Assembly (NCBI RefSeq): GCF_030464365.1
Contig: NZ_VCYI01000009.1
Coordinates: forward strand, 1-64,000
Length of the DNA: 64,000 nt
Source: Methanoculleus methanifontis
GTDB lineage: Archaea; Halobacteriota; Methanomicrobia; Methanomicrobiales; Methanoculleaceae
Direction: 5' to 3'
Position numbers and translations under genes: made by a program. How positions within the stretch are numbered: position 1 is the first letter of the stretch; every line of letters starts with the position of its first letter. This document shows, one piece after another, positions 44,037-52,827 of the stretch. The notes beneath the pieces are model-generated. The model had not been told where the DNA came from, did not search any database, and saw nothing but the letters and a program-made list of their open reading frames with translations.

Positions 44037-45542
44037 ATGGACGAGATACAGCAGCAGGTCGGTGGGGTCTCGTACGCCCCCTCGCCGCCAGAGGAGTTCT
44101 GCGGCAGACGGGAGGAACTTGAGCAACTCTCGACTATCCTCTCACGGGCGGGAGAGCATGGACAGACAGTGATGATCTCCGGGCCGCCGGGCATCGGGAA
44201 GAGTTCGCTCCTGAACAGGCTCGCATACGAGGTGCAGGAACACCCCGGCGGGCGGCAGTCCCCCGTCCTCAGGGCGGAGGCCTTCGACCTCCCGGGGATG
44301 ATCTTCTCTGCGGTCCGGGAGTTGTTGAGCGATCTTCAGCGATCCGCGGCATCCGCAAGGTTCACAAGTATTCTTGATGTCGAGAGCATGAGAGAGGCTA
44401 TCCGGTACGCCGACGACGTCTTCGAGAAATACGCCGCGCCGGTGGAGCCAATCGGCCTGCTCCCGAAGGGCGGCGAGGAGATCGTCGGTGTCTTCGCCCG
44501 GTCGCCCGAGGTCGGATACGACCGCGTGTACCAGGCGTTCGAGGAACTGCTCGGCGAGCTCGGGAGACAGATGAGCATGGCCGATCGCGTTGCTGCAGTT
44601 CTTCTGGACGACGTCCACCTCGCTTCGAGTCACGACCGGCGCCTCCTCCGGGATGCCGTGCGCAACCTCCCGCCCGGTATCCTCCTCGCCTTCACCTGCA
44701 GGATCGAAGATGGCGCCGGTTCCGGGTACGCGACGATGCAGGAGGAGATCCAGGAGCTCGGTATCGAGGAGGTGCAACTCACCGGGATGCGGAAGCACGA
44801 GATTCGGGAACTCGGGGAGAGGCGATTTCACTTCTCCATCGACGACGCAGCAGCCGGCCTCCTCGAAGAGAGATCGGGCGACCCGTTCGCCCTTATGGCC
44901 TGCTTCAACACCCTGCGCAACCAGGGGCTCGCACCGTCCCGGGAGAACGTCACGGACATCATCGCCGGGGAAAAGGATCCCGCAGGGCTTATCTTCGACG
45001 CGCTCCCCGAATCCATGAAAGCATGGACGGATGACCTCTGCGTCTTAAACCCCCCGTTCCCCGTGCCGGTCATGGCCTGCATGCTCGAACTCCAGGGGGC
45101 GGGCGTGGCGCCGACAACCGATCAGCTGCTGGAGAGCGGGATGTTCCGCAGGCTCCCGGGCGACGAGTATGCCTTCGCGCACCCCCTCCTGCAGGAGCAC
45201 TGCAGGAACAGCCTCACCGAAGACACGCAGATTGCGCTTAACGCCCGCGCTGCAGACTGTTTCGAGCGCTCCATACATCGCCTCCCCAGCAGGCTGCACG
45301 TCCTTCTCTCGCTTGCCGGCCACCTCTTCCACGCGCGCGAGTATGGAAAAGCCGCCGACCTGAACCTGGAGATCGGGCTCCGGTTTCACCATCGTGATGA
45401 TCACGACATCGCCCTGATGCTCACGGAGCGGGCGATCGTCTCCGCTGAACAGCTCGGGGACGACGCGCTTCTCGCCGCCGCAGAACGGCAGAGAGACCTT
45501 ATCCGGCAGAGAGCCTCCGGCGCGCTCACGCCCGGACAGTGA
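44037..45542 (+). CDS. AAA/STAND-type ATPase (AAA_16)
   Basis: 501 residues. N-terminal lead FCGRREELEQLSTILSRAG, then Walker A SGPPGIGKSS near residue 50 and Walker B VLLDDVHLA near 188; PPGILLAFTCRIED resembles sensor 1. After about 260 the protein is helical with winged-helix and TPR-like parts (DLNLEIGLRFHHRDDHDIAL; LTERAIVSAEQLGDDALLA). These features fit signal-transducing or Orc1/Cdc6-related P-loop ATPases. No output domain was recognised. Start at ATG 44037 after the TATA box at 44003. Confidence 0.75.
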   Translation: MDEIQQQVGGVSYAPSPPEEFCGRREELEQLSTILSRAGEHGQTVMISGPPGIGKSSLLNRLAYEVQEHPGGRQSPVLRAEAFDLPGMIFSAVRELLSDLQRSAASARFTSILDVESMREAIRYADDVFEKYAAPVEPIGLLPKGGEEIVGVFARSPEVGYDRVYQAFEELLGELGRQMSMADRVAAVLLDDVHLASSHDRRLLRDAVRNLPPGILLAFTCRIEDGAGSGYATMQEEIQELGIEEVQLTGMRKHEIRELGERRFHFSIDDAAAGLLEERSGDPFALMACFNTLRNQGLAPSRENVTDIIAGEKDPAGLIFDALPESMKAWTDDLCVLNPPFPVPVMACMLELQGAGVAPTTDQLLESGMFRRLPGDEYAFAHPLLQEHCRNSLTEDTQIALNARAADCFERSIHRLPSRLHVLLSLAGHLFHAREYGKAADLNLEIGLRFHHRDDHDIALMLTERAIVSAEQLGDDALLAAAERQRDLIRQRASGALTPGQ

Positions 45543-45581
45543 GGGTTTATCGTCGTTCCCAAGAGACAGATCTGACGCAGA

Positions 45582-46118
45582 ATGGGCATGCTCGAAGTAG
45601 AAGCAAAATATGCGGTCGGAGACCTGGAGAGCGTCAGGGCCGGGCTCGACCGGAAGGAAGTGCGGATGGAAAGAAGGCAGCAGGAACGCGACGTCTACTA
45701 CAACGCTCCCCACCGTGATTTCGGAGAGACGGACGAGGCGTTAAGGGTCAGGTACGACGACACCGGAGTCACTGTGACCTACAAAGGCCCCAAGATCCGG
45801 GTCGGGAGCGCCAAGGCCCGCGAGGAGTTCAACCTCGCGATCGCCGACGGGGAGACGCTCGAAGGGATCCTCTCCCGCCTCGGGTTCCGGCGCGCCGCAA
45901 CGGTCTCGAAGATGCGGGAGTTCTACGAGATGGGAGATATGACGGTCACGCTCGACGACGTCGAGGGGCTCGGGACGTTCGCCGAGATCGAGATCCTGAC
46001 AGAAGAGAACAAAGAGGATGCCGCCGACCGGATCGGGGCTATTGCAAAAGAATTGGGTGTAGACGGTCCACCGATCTACACCTCGTATCTGGAGATGCTG
46101 TTATCTAAACAGCAATAA
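45582..46118 (+). CDS. cyaB: CYTH-domain phosphatase/cyclase (CyaB family)
   Basis: 178 residues. The CYTH signature ExExK appears at the start (MLEVEAKYA); further charged strands (ALRVRYDD; TVTYKGPKIRVGSAKAREEF; FAEIEILTEE) form the tunnel that binds triphosphates. Members hydrolyse thiamine triphosphate or tripolyphosphate, or make cAMP; archaeal CyaB-like proteins have uncertain substrates. Its 3' end overlaps the convergent phosphoesterase gene by 14 bases. Confidence 0.88.
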   Translation: MGMLEVEAKYAVGDLESVRAGLDRKEVRMERRQQERDVYYNAPHRDFGETDEALRVRYDDTGVTVTYKGPKIRVGSAKAREEFNLAIADGETLEGILSRLGFRRAATVSKMREFYEMGDMTVTLDDVEGLGTFAEIEILTEENKEDAADRIGAIAKELGVDGPPIYTSYLEMLLSKQQ

Positions 46119-46746
46119 GGTCGATATGGATATCTTTGGGCTCCTTTCCGAAACGGATGATAGCTCCGTAGCCTTCTGAAGCGGGTCCGGGGTTGACGAC
46201 CTTGACGCCGTCGACCTCGGTGACGCCCCGTGCCTCGTGGATGTGAGCACAGCAGACCAGATCGAACCGGGTCATGTGCTTGCGGATGCTCTGGCTGCCG
46301 ACGTGGTTATCCTCGACGGCATCCAGCACCTCATACGGAGGGGCATGGCAGAGCAGGACATTGTGGATGTTTTTGTCCATGTGATTGGTTATCCGGGTAA
46401 GTTCTTTATCGATCTCCTCCTCCGTCAACTCGAACGGCGTGTCGAACGGGGTCTTGTTCGAACCGCCAAGACCCGCGAGCGTGATCTTGCCGAGCGCGAT
46501 CCACGAATCGTGCAGGCAGACCGCATCCGAGCGCTCGAGCACATCGATGATCTCGCGGGGATCACAGTTGCCAGGGATTGCGAAACACGGTACCTCGAAG
46601 TTCGAGAGTACCGAATCTACAGGCTCAAGTGGACCGAAATTGGTGATATCGCCTGCAATGATGACTGCATCGTAGTCGTAGCTGAGAAAAGCGTCAAGCT
46701 TTCCGTAGTTACCGTGCAGATCTGCTAGGAGTAGCACATCCGTCAT
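46105..46746 (-). CDS. Metallophosphoesterase (phosphodiesterase family)
   Basis: 213 residues with the two-metal motifs in order: DLHGN, GDITNFG, PGNCD, LLCHAPP and CAHIHEARG. Such archaeal phosphoesterases act on phosphodiesters such as cyclic nucleotides or on nucleotides. Being convergent and overlapping with the CYTH gene is a curious pairing of possible cAMP/triphosphate enzymes, but this may be chance. Follows the radical SAM gene by four bases on the same strand, so the two may be cotranscribed. Confidence 0.88.
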   Translation of the reverse strand: MTDVLLLADLHGNYGKLDAFLSYDYDAVIIAGDITNFGPLEPVDSVLSNFEVPCFAIPGNCDPREIIDVLERSDAVCLHDSWIALGKITLAGLGGSNKTPFDTPFELTEEEIDKELTRITNHMDKNIHNVLLCHAPPYEVLDAVEDNHVGSQSIRKHMTRFDLVCCAHIHEARGVTEVDGVKVVNPGPASEGYGAIIRFGKEPKDIHIDLIAV

Positions 46747-46749
46747 GCT

Positions 46750-47859
46750 CTATAGATGAGAAGTGCGTCTAAAAAACCTTATCTCATGATCCATCCACGA
46801 GCCGGTTATTCTGCCGTCGAGCGCCAGTTTCCCGAGAACCTTTTCCGTCTCAGGAAGGAGCGGGCGGGGGCGGGCGTTCTGGAGAGGAGTCCCGGGCAGC
46901 GGCATGAAGTAGTGGATGTGCGCCTTCCCGCCCCGGGTGACCATCTTCACAAGGTCGAGCGTCGCGCGCTGGTCGTCGTCGCTCTCGAACGGCAGCCCGA
47001 GGATGAAGTCGACGACCGGAACGAGCCCGTGCTCCCGGCAGAGATCGAAGGCACGGACGACGTCCTCGACGGTATGCCCCCGATGCAGGCGGTAGAGCAC
47101 CGCGTCGCTCCCTGACTGCGCCCCGAAATGCAGGCGGGTGTTGGCGCAGTGGTCAAGGACGAGCTCGACCGACTGCCGCGAGACGCACTCCGGGCGCACC
47201 TCGCCGGGAAAGGTGCCGAAGTAGACCCGGCCTTCGAGGCTCCGGAGGAGACGTTCGATCTTATCGAGACGGAGATGAACGCCGTCGGAGCCGTAAGCGA
47301 ACGCGTTCGGGGTGACGAAACGGATATCCCGGAAACGCGAGGCGGAACGGACGATCTCGTCTATAGAACGGTGGCGCATGCACCGCCCGAAGAGGCGCGG
47401 CGTCTGGCAGTAGCCGCAGGAGAACGGGCATCCCCGGGTGATCTCGACGAAGCCCTTGACCCGCGAGAAAGGCGGGTAGCCGTCGAGGAGGACGGTGTGG
47501 CGGGCGGGTGCGTAGCCGGCGGTGGTGGCGACCCCGGGAGGAGGATCTCTCCCCTCCTCGATGGCGGAGAGAAGCGCCGGGAGGGTGTACTCTCCCTCCC
47601 CGACGACGACGTAGTCGGCGTACTCCGCCACCTCGCGGTAGCAGGCGGAGGCATGGGGGCCGCCGACGATCGTTATGGTGTCGGCTCCCGCGATCTCGTC
47701 GTGGTAGATGCGCTCGTTGATAGAGTTCAGACTGTAGATGGTGACGTCGGGGAGCGGCCTATCCGTCGCCTCGAGGTCGTATCCGTGTACCTCGCACGCA
47801 GCGGCAAGCGCGGCGAAGGAGTTATTCGCCTGGGGGATGTGTCGCCAGTATACCTTCAT
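46750..47859 (-). CDS. B12-binding/radical SAM protein (TIGR04013-like)
   Basis: 369 residues. N-terminal cobalamin-binding fold (TITIVGGPHASACYREVAEY), then the radical SAM motif CPFSCGYC near residue 148, followed by the SAM-binding GTFPGEVRPE and HFGAQSGSDAVL stretches of the Elp3/MiaB-like barrel. Such proteins methylate unactivated carbons or perform ring chemistry; the TIGR04013 group is typical of methanogens, substrate unknown. Start at ATG 47859 (MKVYWRHIPQANNSFAAL), since earlier codons add a non-conserved leader. Confidence 0.85.
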   Translation of the reverse strand: MKVYWRHIPQANNSFAALAAACEVHGYDLEATDRPLPDVTIYSLNSINERIYHDEIAGADTITIVGGPHASACYREVAEYADYVVVGEGEYTLPALLSAIEEGRDPPPGVATTAGYAPARHTVLLDGYPPFSRVKGFVEITRGCPFSCGYCQTPRLFGRCMRHRSIDEIVRSASRFRDIRFVTPNAFAYGSDGVHLRLDKIERLLRSLEGRVYFGTFPGEVRPECVSRQSVELVLDHCANTRLHFGAQSGSDAVLYRLHRGHTVEDVVRAFDLCREHGLVPVVDFILGLPFESDDDQRATLDLVKMVTRGGKAHIHYFMPLPGTPLQNARPRPLLPETEKVLGKLALDGRITGSWMDHEIRFFRRTSHL

Positions 47860-48041
47860 ATCTGCAATATTCCAGCCGTGCAGCATGCGCTCACCGGGTT
47901 GGCGGTTCTGCCTGCACGGCATACGTACCCTGTACTCTCGCCGCGCACGCGATTAAGGTGACGACCTGCCGGACTGTCTGCCGGACCGATACGTTTATCC
48001 CGGGAACGGGAGAAACTGCGCAGATCGGCTGGTGAGGTGCG

Positions 48042-48290
48042 ATGCCGAAGTACCGACAGAACAAAGACCTGCCATTGCAGGTGAGAAAGGCGCTTCCCGA
48101 GCATGGTCAGGACATCTACCGTGAAGCGTTCAACAGCGCCTGGGAGCAGTACGCCGACCCTTCTAAACGGCGAAACCCCGAAGAGTCGCGTGAGGAGGTT
48201 GCCCACAAGGTCGCCTGGGCGGCGGTGGAGCAGGTCTACGAGAAAGGTTCAGGCGGAGCGTGGCAACTGAGGGAGGAGGCGAAGCAGTAG
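48042..48290 (+). CDS. chaB: ChaB-family protein
   Basis: 82 residues with the ChaB pattern NKDLPLQVRKALPEHGQDIY, FNSAWEQYADPSKRR and VAHKVAWAAVEQVYEK. First described as a regulator of the ChaA cation antiporter, but the family is widespread and its job in archaea is not established. No chaA is nearby. GAGGTG lies seven bases before the ATG. Confidence 0.88.
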   Translation: MPKYRQNKDLPLQVRKALPEHGQDIYREAFNSAWEQYADPSKRRNPEESREEVAHKVAWAAVEQVYEKGSGGAWQLREEAKQ

Positions 48291-48451
48291 GTCGTGCTCC
48301 GGGCAACGCCGTCGCCGACCGCCTGCCCTGGAGAGCGCTCCTGTGGCACCAGGTATCCAACCACCATTATATTTCAATAAGAATTAAATATCCCCGGCCT
48401 GTATTCACCCCCTTGCCGTGGGACAGGACGTTCCACGATCATGGAGATGTG

Positions 48452-48847
48452 ATGCAGATGAGAGGAACTGCCACAGAGACGCAGACACGAAATATTATAC
48501 GGGGAAAGGATATTGCGGATTACTCGGTCAGGAACCCGCGCGGTGAAGACCTCGGGAGCATCGAGGACATCGTGATCGATACGAGCGAAGGCTGCATTGC
48601 CTATGCCGCCCTCTCGTTTGGAGGAATCATGGGGCTTGGAGACAAACTCTTCGCCATCCCCTGGGAGGCCCTGCAGTACAACGCGACCGACGATGCTTTC
48701 GTCCTTGACGTGCCCAAAGAGCGGCTGGAGAACGCGCCGGGTTTCGACAAGGGCAACTGGCCGACGACCGCCGAACGCGAGTGGCTCACCGGGATGTACA
48801 GCCACTACGGCTACACGCCCTACTGGGAGCGCCGCATGGAACGGTGA
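48452..48847 (+). CDS. PRC-barrel domain protein
   Basis: 131 residues. A single PRC-barrel (DYSVRNPRGEDLGSIEDIVI; IAYAALSFGGIMGLGDKLFA; IPWEALQYN) with a short C-terminal tail rich in aromatic residues (GMYSHYGYTPYWERR). In bacteria PRC-barrels are in photosynthetic reaction centres and RimM; small archaeal ones are stress- or cofactor-linked with unknown partners. A TATA-like TTATATTTCA at about 48366 supports a transcript apart from chaB. Confidence 0.8.
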   Translation: MQMRGTATETQTRNIIRGKDIADYSVRNPRGEDLGSIEDIVIDTSEGCIAYAALSFGGIMGLGDKLFAIPWEALQYNATDDAFVLDVPKERLENAPGFDKGNWPTTAEREWLTGMYSHYGYTPYWERRMER

Positions 48848-49142
48848 ACCTGCTGAAGAGAACCGGGATCCGACCAGCCGCCGGCCCCCTGCCGGGAACC
48901 GGGGCTGGCGACACTTCTTTAGGGAACTGTGACCAGAGAGATCGAGACCGTCGTCTTTCGCACGGGTTCATGTCCAGGTGCCGCTGCGAACACTATATAT
49001 GCCAGGGTACGCATGCACTGCGACACCGTAATCCGGCGGGGAACGGCAAAACGATCGAAGGGAGCCGGACAGGGAAGCGCGGCCGCCCGCACACCCGGGA
49101 TGGGAACTCTGCCGTTCTCCGTTGCTCCGGGGGTATGCCGGT

Positions 49143-50354
49143 ATGCAAAACGTGATACCAAGACGGAAGAAGACAGTTCGGGAGATCGACGTGCAGGGCA
49201 AAAGGGTGCTCGTCCGTGCCGACTTCAACGTGCCTCTCGATGAAGAAGGGGCAATCGCCGATGATACCCGTATTCGAGCCAGCCTGCCGACGATACGCTA
49301 CCTCTGCGAGCGGGGGGCGCGGGTGATCCTCTGCTCCCACCTCGACCGGCCGAAAGGTGAGATCGTCGAACGGTTACGCCTCGCTCTCGTGGCAAACCGG
49401 CTCTCCGAGCTGCTTGACCAGCCGGTCGTCGCGCTCCGGGACTGCATCGGACCGGAGGTGGAGAGCGCGGTCGCGGCGATGAACGATGGGGATATCATCC
49501 TCCTCGAGAACCTCCGGTTCCACTCAGAGGAGCGGGCGGACGACTCCCCCTTTGCGGAGAGGCTCGCCGGTCTTGCCGATGTCTACGTCAACGATGCGTT
49601 CGGCGCCTCGCACCGCGCCCACGCATCGGTCGTGGGTGTCCCACAGCACCTGCCGGCGGTGACCGGGCTCCTGCTGGAGAGGGAGGTCAGCGCGTTCACG
49701 CGGATCCTGGAAAAACCTGAGAGGCCGTTTGCCGCAGTGATCGGCGGTGCCAAGGTGAGCGATAAACTGGAGGTTCTCGATAACGTCATCTCCCGGGTGA
49801 ACCTCCTTCTCATCGGGGGAGGCATGGCGGCGACGTTCCTTGCAAGCCGGGGCTACCAGACCGGTGCGTCGCGCGTCGAGACCGACCGCCTGGACGACGT
49901 CAGAAGGATCGAGGCGAATGCCGGGCGACGCGGCGTCCGCCTCATCCTTCCTCGTGACGTCGTCGTCGCAGAGAGGCTGGAAGCGGGCGCCCCGACCCGG
50001 GTTGTGTCCGCGACGGAAATCCCGGACGGCTGGATCATCGCCGATATCGGACCGGGGGCTGCCGACGAGTTCTCCCGGGAACTCGGGAATGTGCGAACCG
50101 TCGTCTGGAACGGGCCGATGGGGGTCTTCGAGATCCCGGAGTTTGCGGAAGGAACCCGCCGCGTCGCCGCGGCCCTCGCCAACCTCCGCGGCACCACGGT
50201 CATCGGCGGCGGTTCGACAACGGATGCGGTGCAACGGTTCGGGCTTGCCGACGAGATGACCCACGTCTCGACGGGTGGCGGGGCTGCGCTGACCATGCTC
50301 GCGGGCAAGGCGCTCCCGGGCGTTGAGGCGCTCGATGATGCAGAGACACCATGA
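49143..50354 (+). CDS. pgk: Phosphoglycerate kinase
   Basis: 403 residues. RADFNVPLDEEGAIADDTRI at the N-terminus, SHLDRPKGE (with the substrate histidine and arginine), DAFGASHRAHAS, VIGGAKVSDKLEVLDN, and the C-terminal GGGSTTDAVQRFGL nucleotide loop. Interconverts 1,3-bisphosphoglycerate and 3-phosphoglycerate, used mainly for gluconeogenesis in methanogens. Start at ATG 49143; a TATA element (CTATATATG) near 48992 is 150 bases upstream. Overlaps the phosphofructokinase gene by four bases. Confidence 0.95.
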   Translation: MQNVIPRRKKTVREIDVQGKRVLVRADFNVPLDEEGAIADDTRIRASLPTIRYLCERGARVILCSHLDRPKGEIVERLRLALVANRLSELLDQPVVALRDCIGPEVESAVAAMNDGDIILLENLRFHSEERADDSPFAERLAGLADVYVNDAFGASHRAHASVVGVPQHLPAVTGLLLEREVSAFTRILEKPERPFAAVIGGAKVSDKLEVLDNVISRVNLLLIGGGMAATFLASRGYQTGASRVETDRLDDVRRIEANAGRRGVRLILPRDVVVAERLEAGAPTRVVSATEIPDGWIIADIGPGAADEFSRELGNVRTVVWNGPMGVFEIPEFAEGTRRVAAALANLRGTTVIGGGSTTDAVQRFGLADEMTHVSTGGGAALTMLAGKALPGVEALDDAETP

Positions 50355-51322
50355 AGCGCATCGGTATCCTGACGAGCGGGGGCGACGCTCCCGGGATGAA
50401 CGCCTGCATCCGGGCGGCGGTGCGGACCGCGCTCGCAAACGACCTTGCCGTCGTCGGGATACGCCGGGGGTATACCGGGCTCATCGCCGGCGACGCGACA
50501 CCGCTCGACCGGAAGGCCATCCGTAACACCATCCACCTGGGCGGCACCATCCTCGAGACCTCCCGGAGTCGGGACTTCTACACCCAGGAAGGGCGGCTCA
50601 AAGCAGCGGCCGCCATCGACCGGATGGGGCTTGACGGGATCATCCTGATCGGCGGCGAGGGAACGTTTCACGGGGCAAGCCTGCTTGCTGCGGATGCGGA
50701 TACAGCGGCGCTCGTGGGGGTGCCGGCGAGCATCGACAACGACGTTTACGGGACCGACTACTGCATCGGGTTCGATACGGCGGCAAACTGTGCGGTCGAG
50801 GCGATCGACCGCATCCGCGATACCGCCCGGTCGCACGACCGGCTCTTCTTCATCGAGGTGATGGGGCGGACGGCCGGGTTCCTGGCGCTCGAGAGCGGCA
50901 TCGCCGGCGGCGCCGAGGAACTGGTAATCCCGGAAGAGGAAGTCTCGGTCGACCGGATCAGCGAGCGCATCAAGAAAGGGTTCACCATCGGCAAAAAGAG
51001 CGCGATCGTGGTGGTGGCGGAGGGGAAGAGACCCGGCATCTCTTTTGAGATTGCCCGGGAGGTCGGGGAAAACCTCAACTTTGACTCGCGGGTCGTCGTC
51101 CTCGGCCACCTCCAGCGGGGCGGGCCGCCGACACTGCGTGACCGGGTGCTCGGGAGCCTCCTCGGTTTTGCCGCCGTCGAGGCGCTGATGGATGGGCGGA
51201 GCGGGTGCATGGTAGGAGAAGTCGGCAGAGACCTCACGTGTACGCCGCTTGAGGAGACCTGGCAGAAGAAGAAGCCGCTCGATAAGAATCTGCTGCGGAT
51301 ATTCCCGTTCCTCTCGGAGTAG
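50351..51322 (+). CDS. pfkA: 6-phosphofructokinase, bacterial PfkA type
   Basis: 323 residues with PfkA marks: GILTSGGDAPGMNACI, a GGEG loop at residues 101-104, PASIDND at 125-131, GFDTAANCAVEAID and VVLGHLQRGGPP. The glycine in GGEG and lack of lysine in PASIDND point to ATP rather than pyrophosphate use, although Glu103 replaces the usual aspartate that helps bind Mg. Methanogens normally use the unrelated ADP-dependent enzyme, so this looks acquired. It overlaps pgk (ATGA), giving a glycolysis/gluconeogenesis pair. Confidence 0.88.
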   Translation: MKRIGILTSGGDAPGMNACIRAAVRTALANDLAVVGIRRGYTGLIAGDATPLDRKAIRNTIHLGGTILETSRSRDFYTQEGRLKAAAAIDRMGLDGIILIGGEGTFHGASLLAADADTAALVGVPASIDNDVYGTDYCIGFDTAANCAVEAIDRIRDTARSHDRLFFIEVMGRTAGFLALESGIAGGAEELVIPEEEVSVDRISERIKKGFTIGKKSAIVVVAEGKRPGISFEIAREVGENLNFDSRVVVLGHLQRGGPPTLRDRVLGSLLGFAAVEALMDGRSGCMVGEVGRDLTCTPLEETWQKKKPLDKNLLRIFPFLSE

Positions 51323-51493
51323 AAGGGGGCAGACAGAACACGGGCCGCGCTTGCAAAAAAAAGCGGTCTCGACACCCCACCGGGGCTGGTGGTCGCCAGC
51401 CCCGGAATAGGGGAAAATGGCAGGACGTTGAAGTTTTCCCAGGAATGCTGTCACTATAGATACTTTTGCCGCGCGAAAAAACGGGTGATGCGC

Positions 51494-51619
51494 TTAATAC
51501 GCTGTCCACCCGCCGTCGGCCGCAACAACCGCACCGTTCACGAAGCTGACATTATTCGAGATTGCCGCGCTCATCCCGCAGCTCGCTCCGACGATAACGG
51601 CAACCCAATCTGATGTCAT
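51494..51619 (-). pseudogene. Short-chain dehydrogenase relic: N-terminus fused to C-terminus
   Basis: A 41-codon frame starts MTSDWVAVIVGASCGMSAAI (the SDR cofactor loop is TGASSGMGAAI) and continues directly with SNNVSFVNGAVVAADGGWTAY, the SDR C-terminus seen in the genes at 52.8 and 58.1 kb. About 200 central codons, including the Tyr-Lys active site, are gone with the frame kept. It lies just downstream of the zinc alcohol dehydrogenase. Confidence 0.75.
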
Positions 51620-51651
51620 GCTGGTAACACACTTCAATATCGGTTCGGATC

Positions 51652-52611
51652 TTACCTATCCATGATGGCGACCATTCTACCTTTAACGCCGCCCTGTTTT
51701 AATTTCTCCAGACCCTCAGCGATCTCCTCAAACCCAATCTCGGTGACGTCCGGCTTGAGGTCGCCTGATGCCATCATCTTATAGACGCTGGCGATATCGT
51801 CGACGTTACCGCCCTGGCTACCGACGATTGTGACCTCTTTCGTGATCAGGGGCATCGTGTTGAGGGTGGTCTCCAGTTTCGCCATACCGACCAGGACGAT
51901 GCGGCCGTTGACGCCAACCGCTTCCAGGGCATCTGTGGTTGTCTGGCCAGCGCCGGCAAAGTCGACGATGACATCCAGATCGTGGTGTTCGGCGACCTCG
52001 CCGATCGTCGGGTATGCAGCCTTGCACCCGAGTTTCATGGCCTCTTCCCGTGCGGCGGGGTTCCTGGAAGCCGCGTATACGTTGGCGCCCTTGAGGACCG
52101 CAACCCGGGTGCCTATCTGGCCCAGGCCACCGATGCCGATGATGCCCATGTTGATGCCGGGCCTGGCACCGCCCGCCACGGCTACCGCATGATGGGACGT
52201 CATCCCCGCGTCGGTAGCGGCCGCAGCGTAGGCAAAAGAAACGTTATCGGGAACCGGAACCAGCATCTCGGCCGGAGCGGTCGACTTCGTGGCGTACCCG
52301 CCGTCCCGGCCGTATCCCCCGCCATACCCGTCTTTGGTGGGCATGGGGCAGACGCCGACTCTATCCCCCACTTTGTATCCGGTGACGCCCTCGCCGATCT
52401 CCGTGATGACGCCGGCGTATTCGTGCCCGATGATGAGCGGATACTTCATCAGCGCCAGCCACTTCTCATCTTCCAGTGCACCGACGTCCGAATGGCAGAG
52501 CCCGCAGGCCTTCACATCGAGCGCGACGTAACCGGGTTTCGCGACCGGATCGGGTTTTTCAACAAGTCTCAGCGGTTTATGTGTGTAGGTAAATTCCCAT
52601 CCTTTCATCAT
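51652..52611 (-). CDS. adh: Zinc-dependent alcohol dehydrogenase
   Basis: 319 residues of the medium-chain dehydrogenase family. Catalytic-zinc ligands appear in KACGLCHSDV and GHEYAGVITEIGEG; the Rossmann motif is IGIGGLGQIGTRVA. The structural-zinc cysteine lobe is missing (PTKDGYGGGYGRDGG stands in its place), which shortens the protein. Oxidises an alcohol with NAD(P), substrate unknown. Start at 52611 or the next ATG. It heads the minus-strand oxidoreductase cluster. Confidence 0.85.
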   Translation of the reverse strand: MMKGWEFTYTHKPLRLVEKPDPVAKPGYVALDVKACGLCHSDVGALEDEKWLALMKYPLIIGHEYAGVITEIGEGVTGYKVGDRVGVCPMPTKDGYGGGYGRDGGYATKSTAPAEMLVPVPDNVSFAYAAAATDAGMTSHHAVAVAGGARPGINMGIIGIGGLGQIGTRVAVLKGANVYAASRNPAAREEAMKLGCKAAYPTIGEVAEHHDLDVIVDFAGAGQTTTDALEAVGVNGRIVLVGMAKLETTLNTMPLITKEVTIVGSQGGNVDDIASVYKMMASGDLKPDVTEIGFEEIAEGLEKLKQGGVKGRMVAIMDR

Positions 52612-52827
52612 AGTTATACTCTCCTCGTTTCAGCTGCTCCATCCTGTCTGGATGTGCAGTCTCGCGATCCAGCACCTACAATCACAACCCCGCCCAGACA
52701 TCCGGTCATCCCATGACGTTTCCCCGGCGGCCGGGTTTGAGCGAAGATACTGGCCGCTCCTGCCGTTGCCGGGGCGCGGGGTCCAGCCCGTGCACCCGCC
52801 CGGCAGGGTGTGTTCGTCTACTCTACC

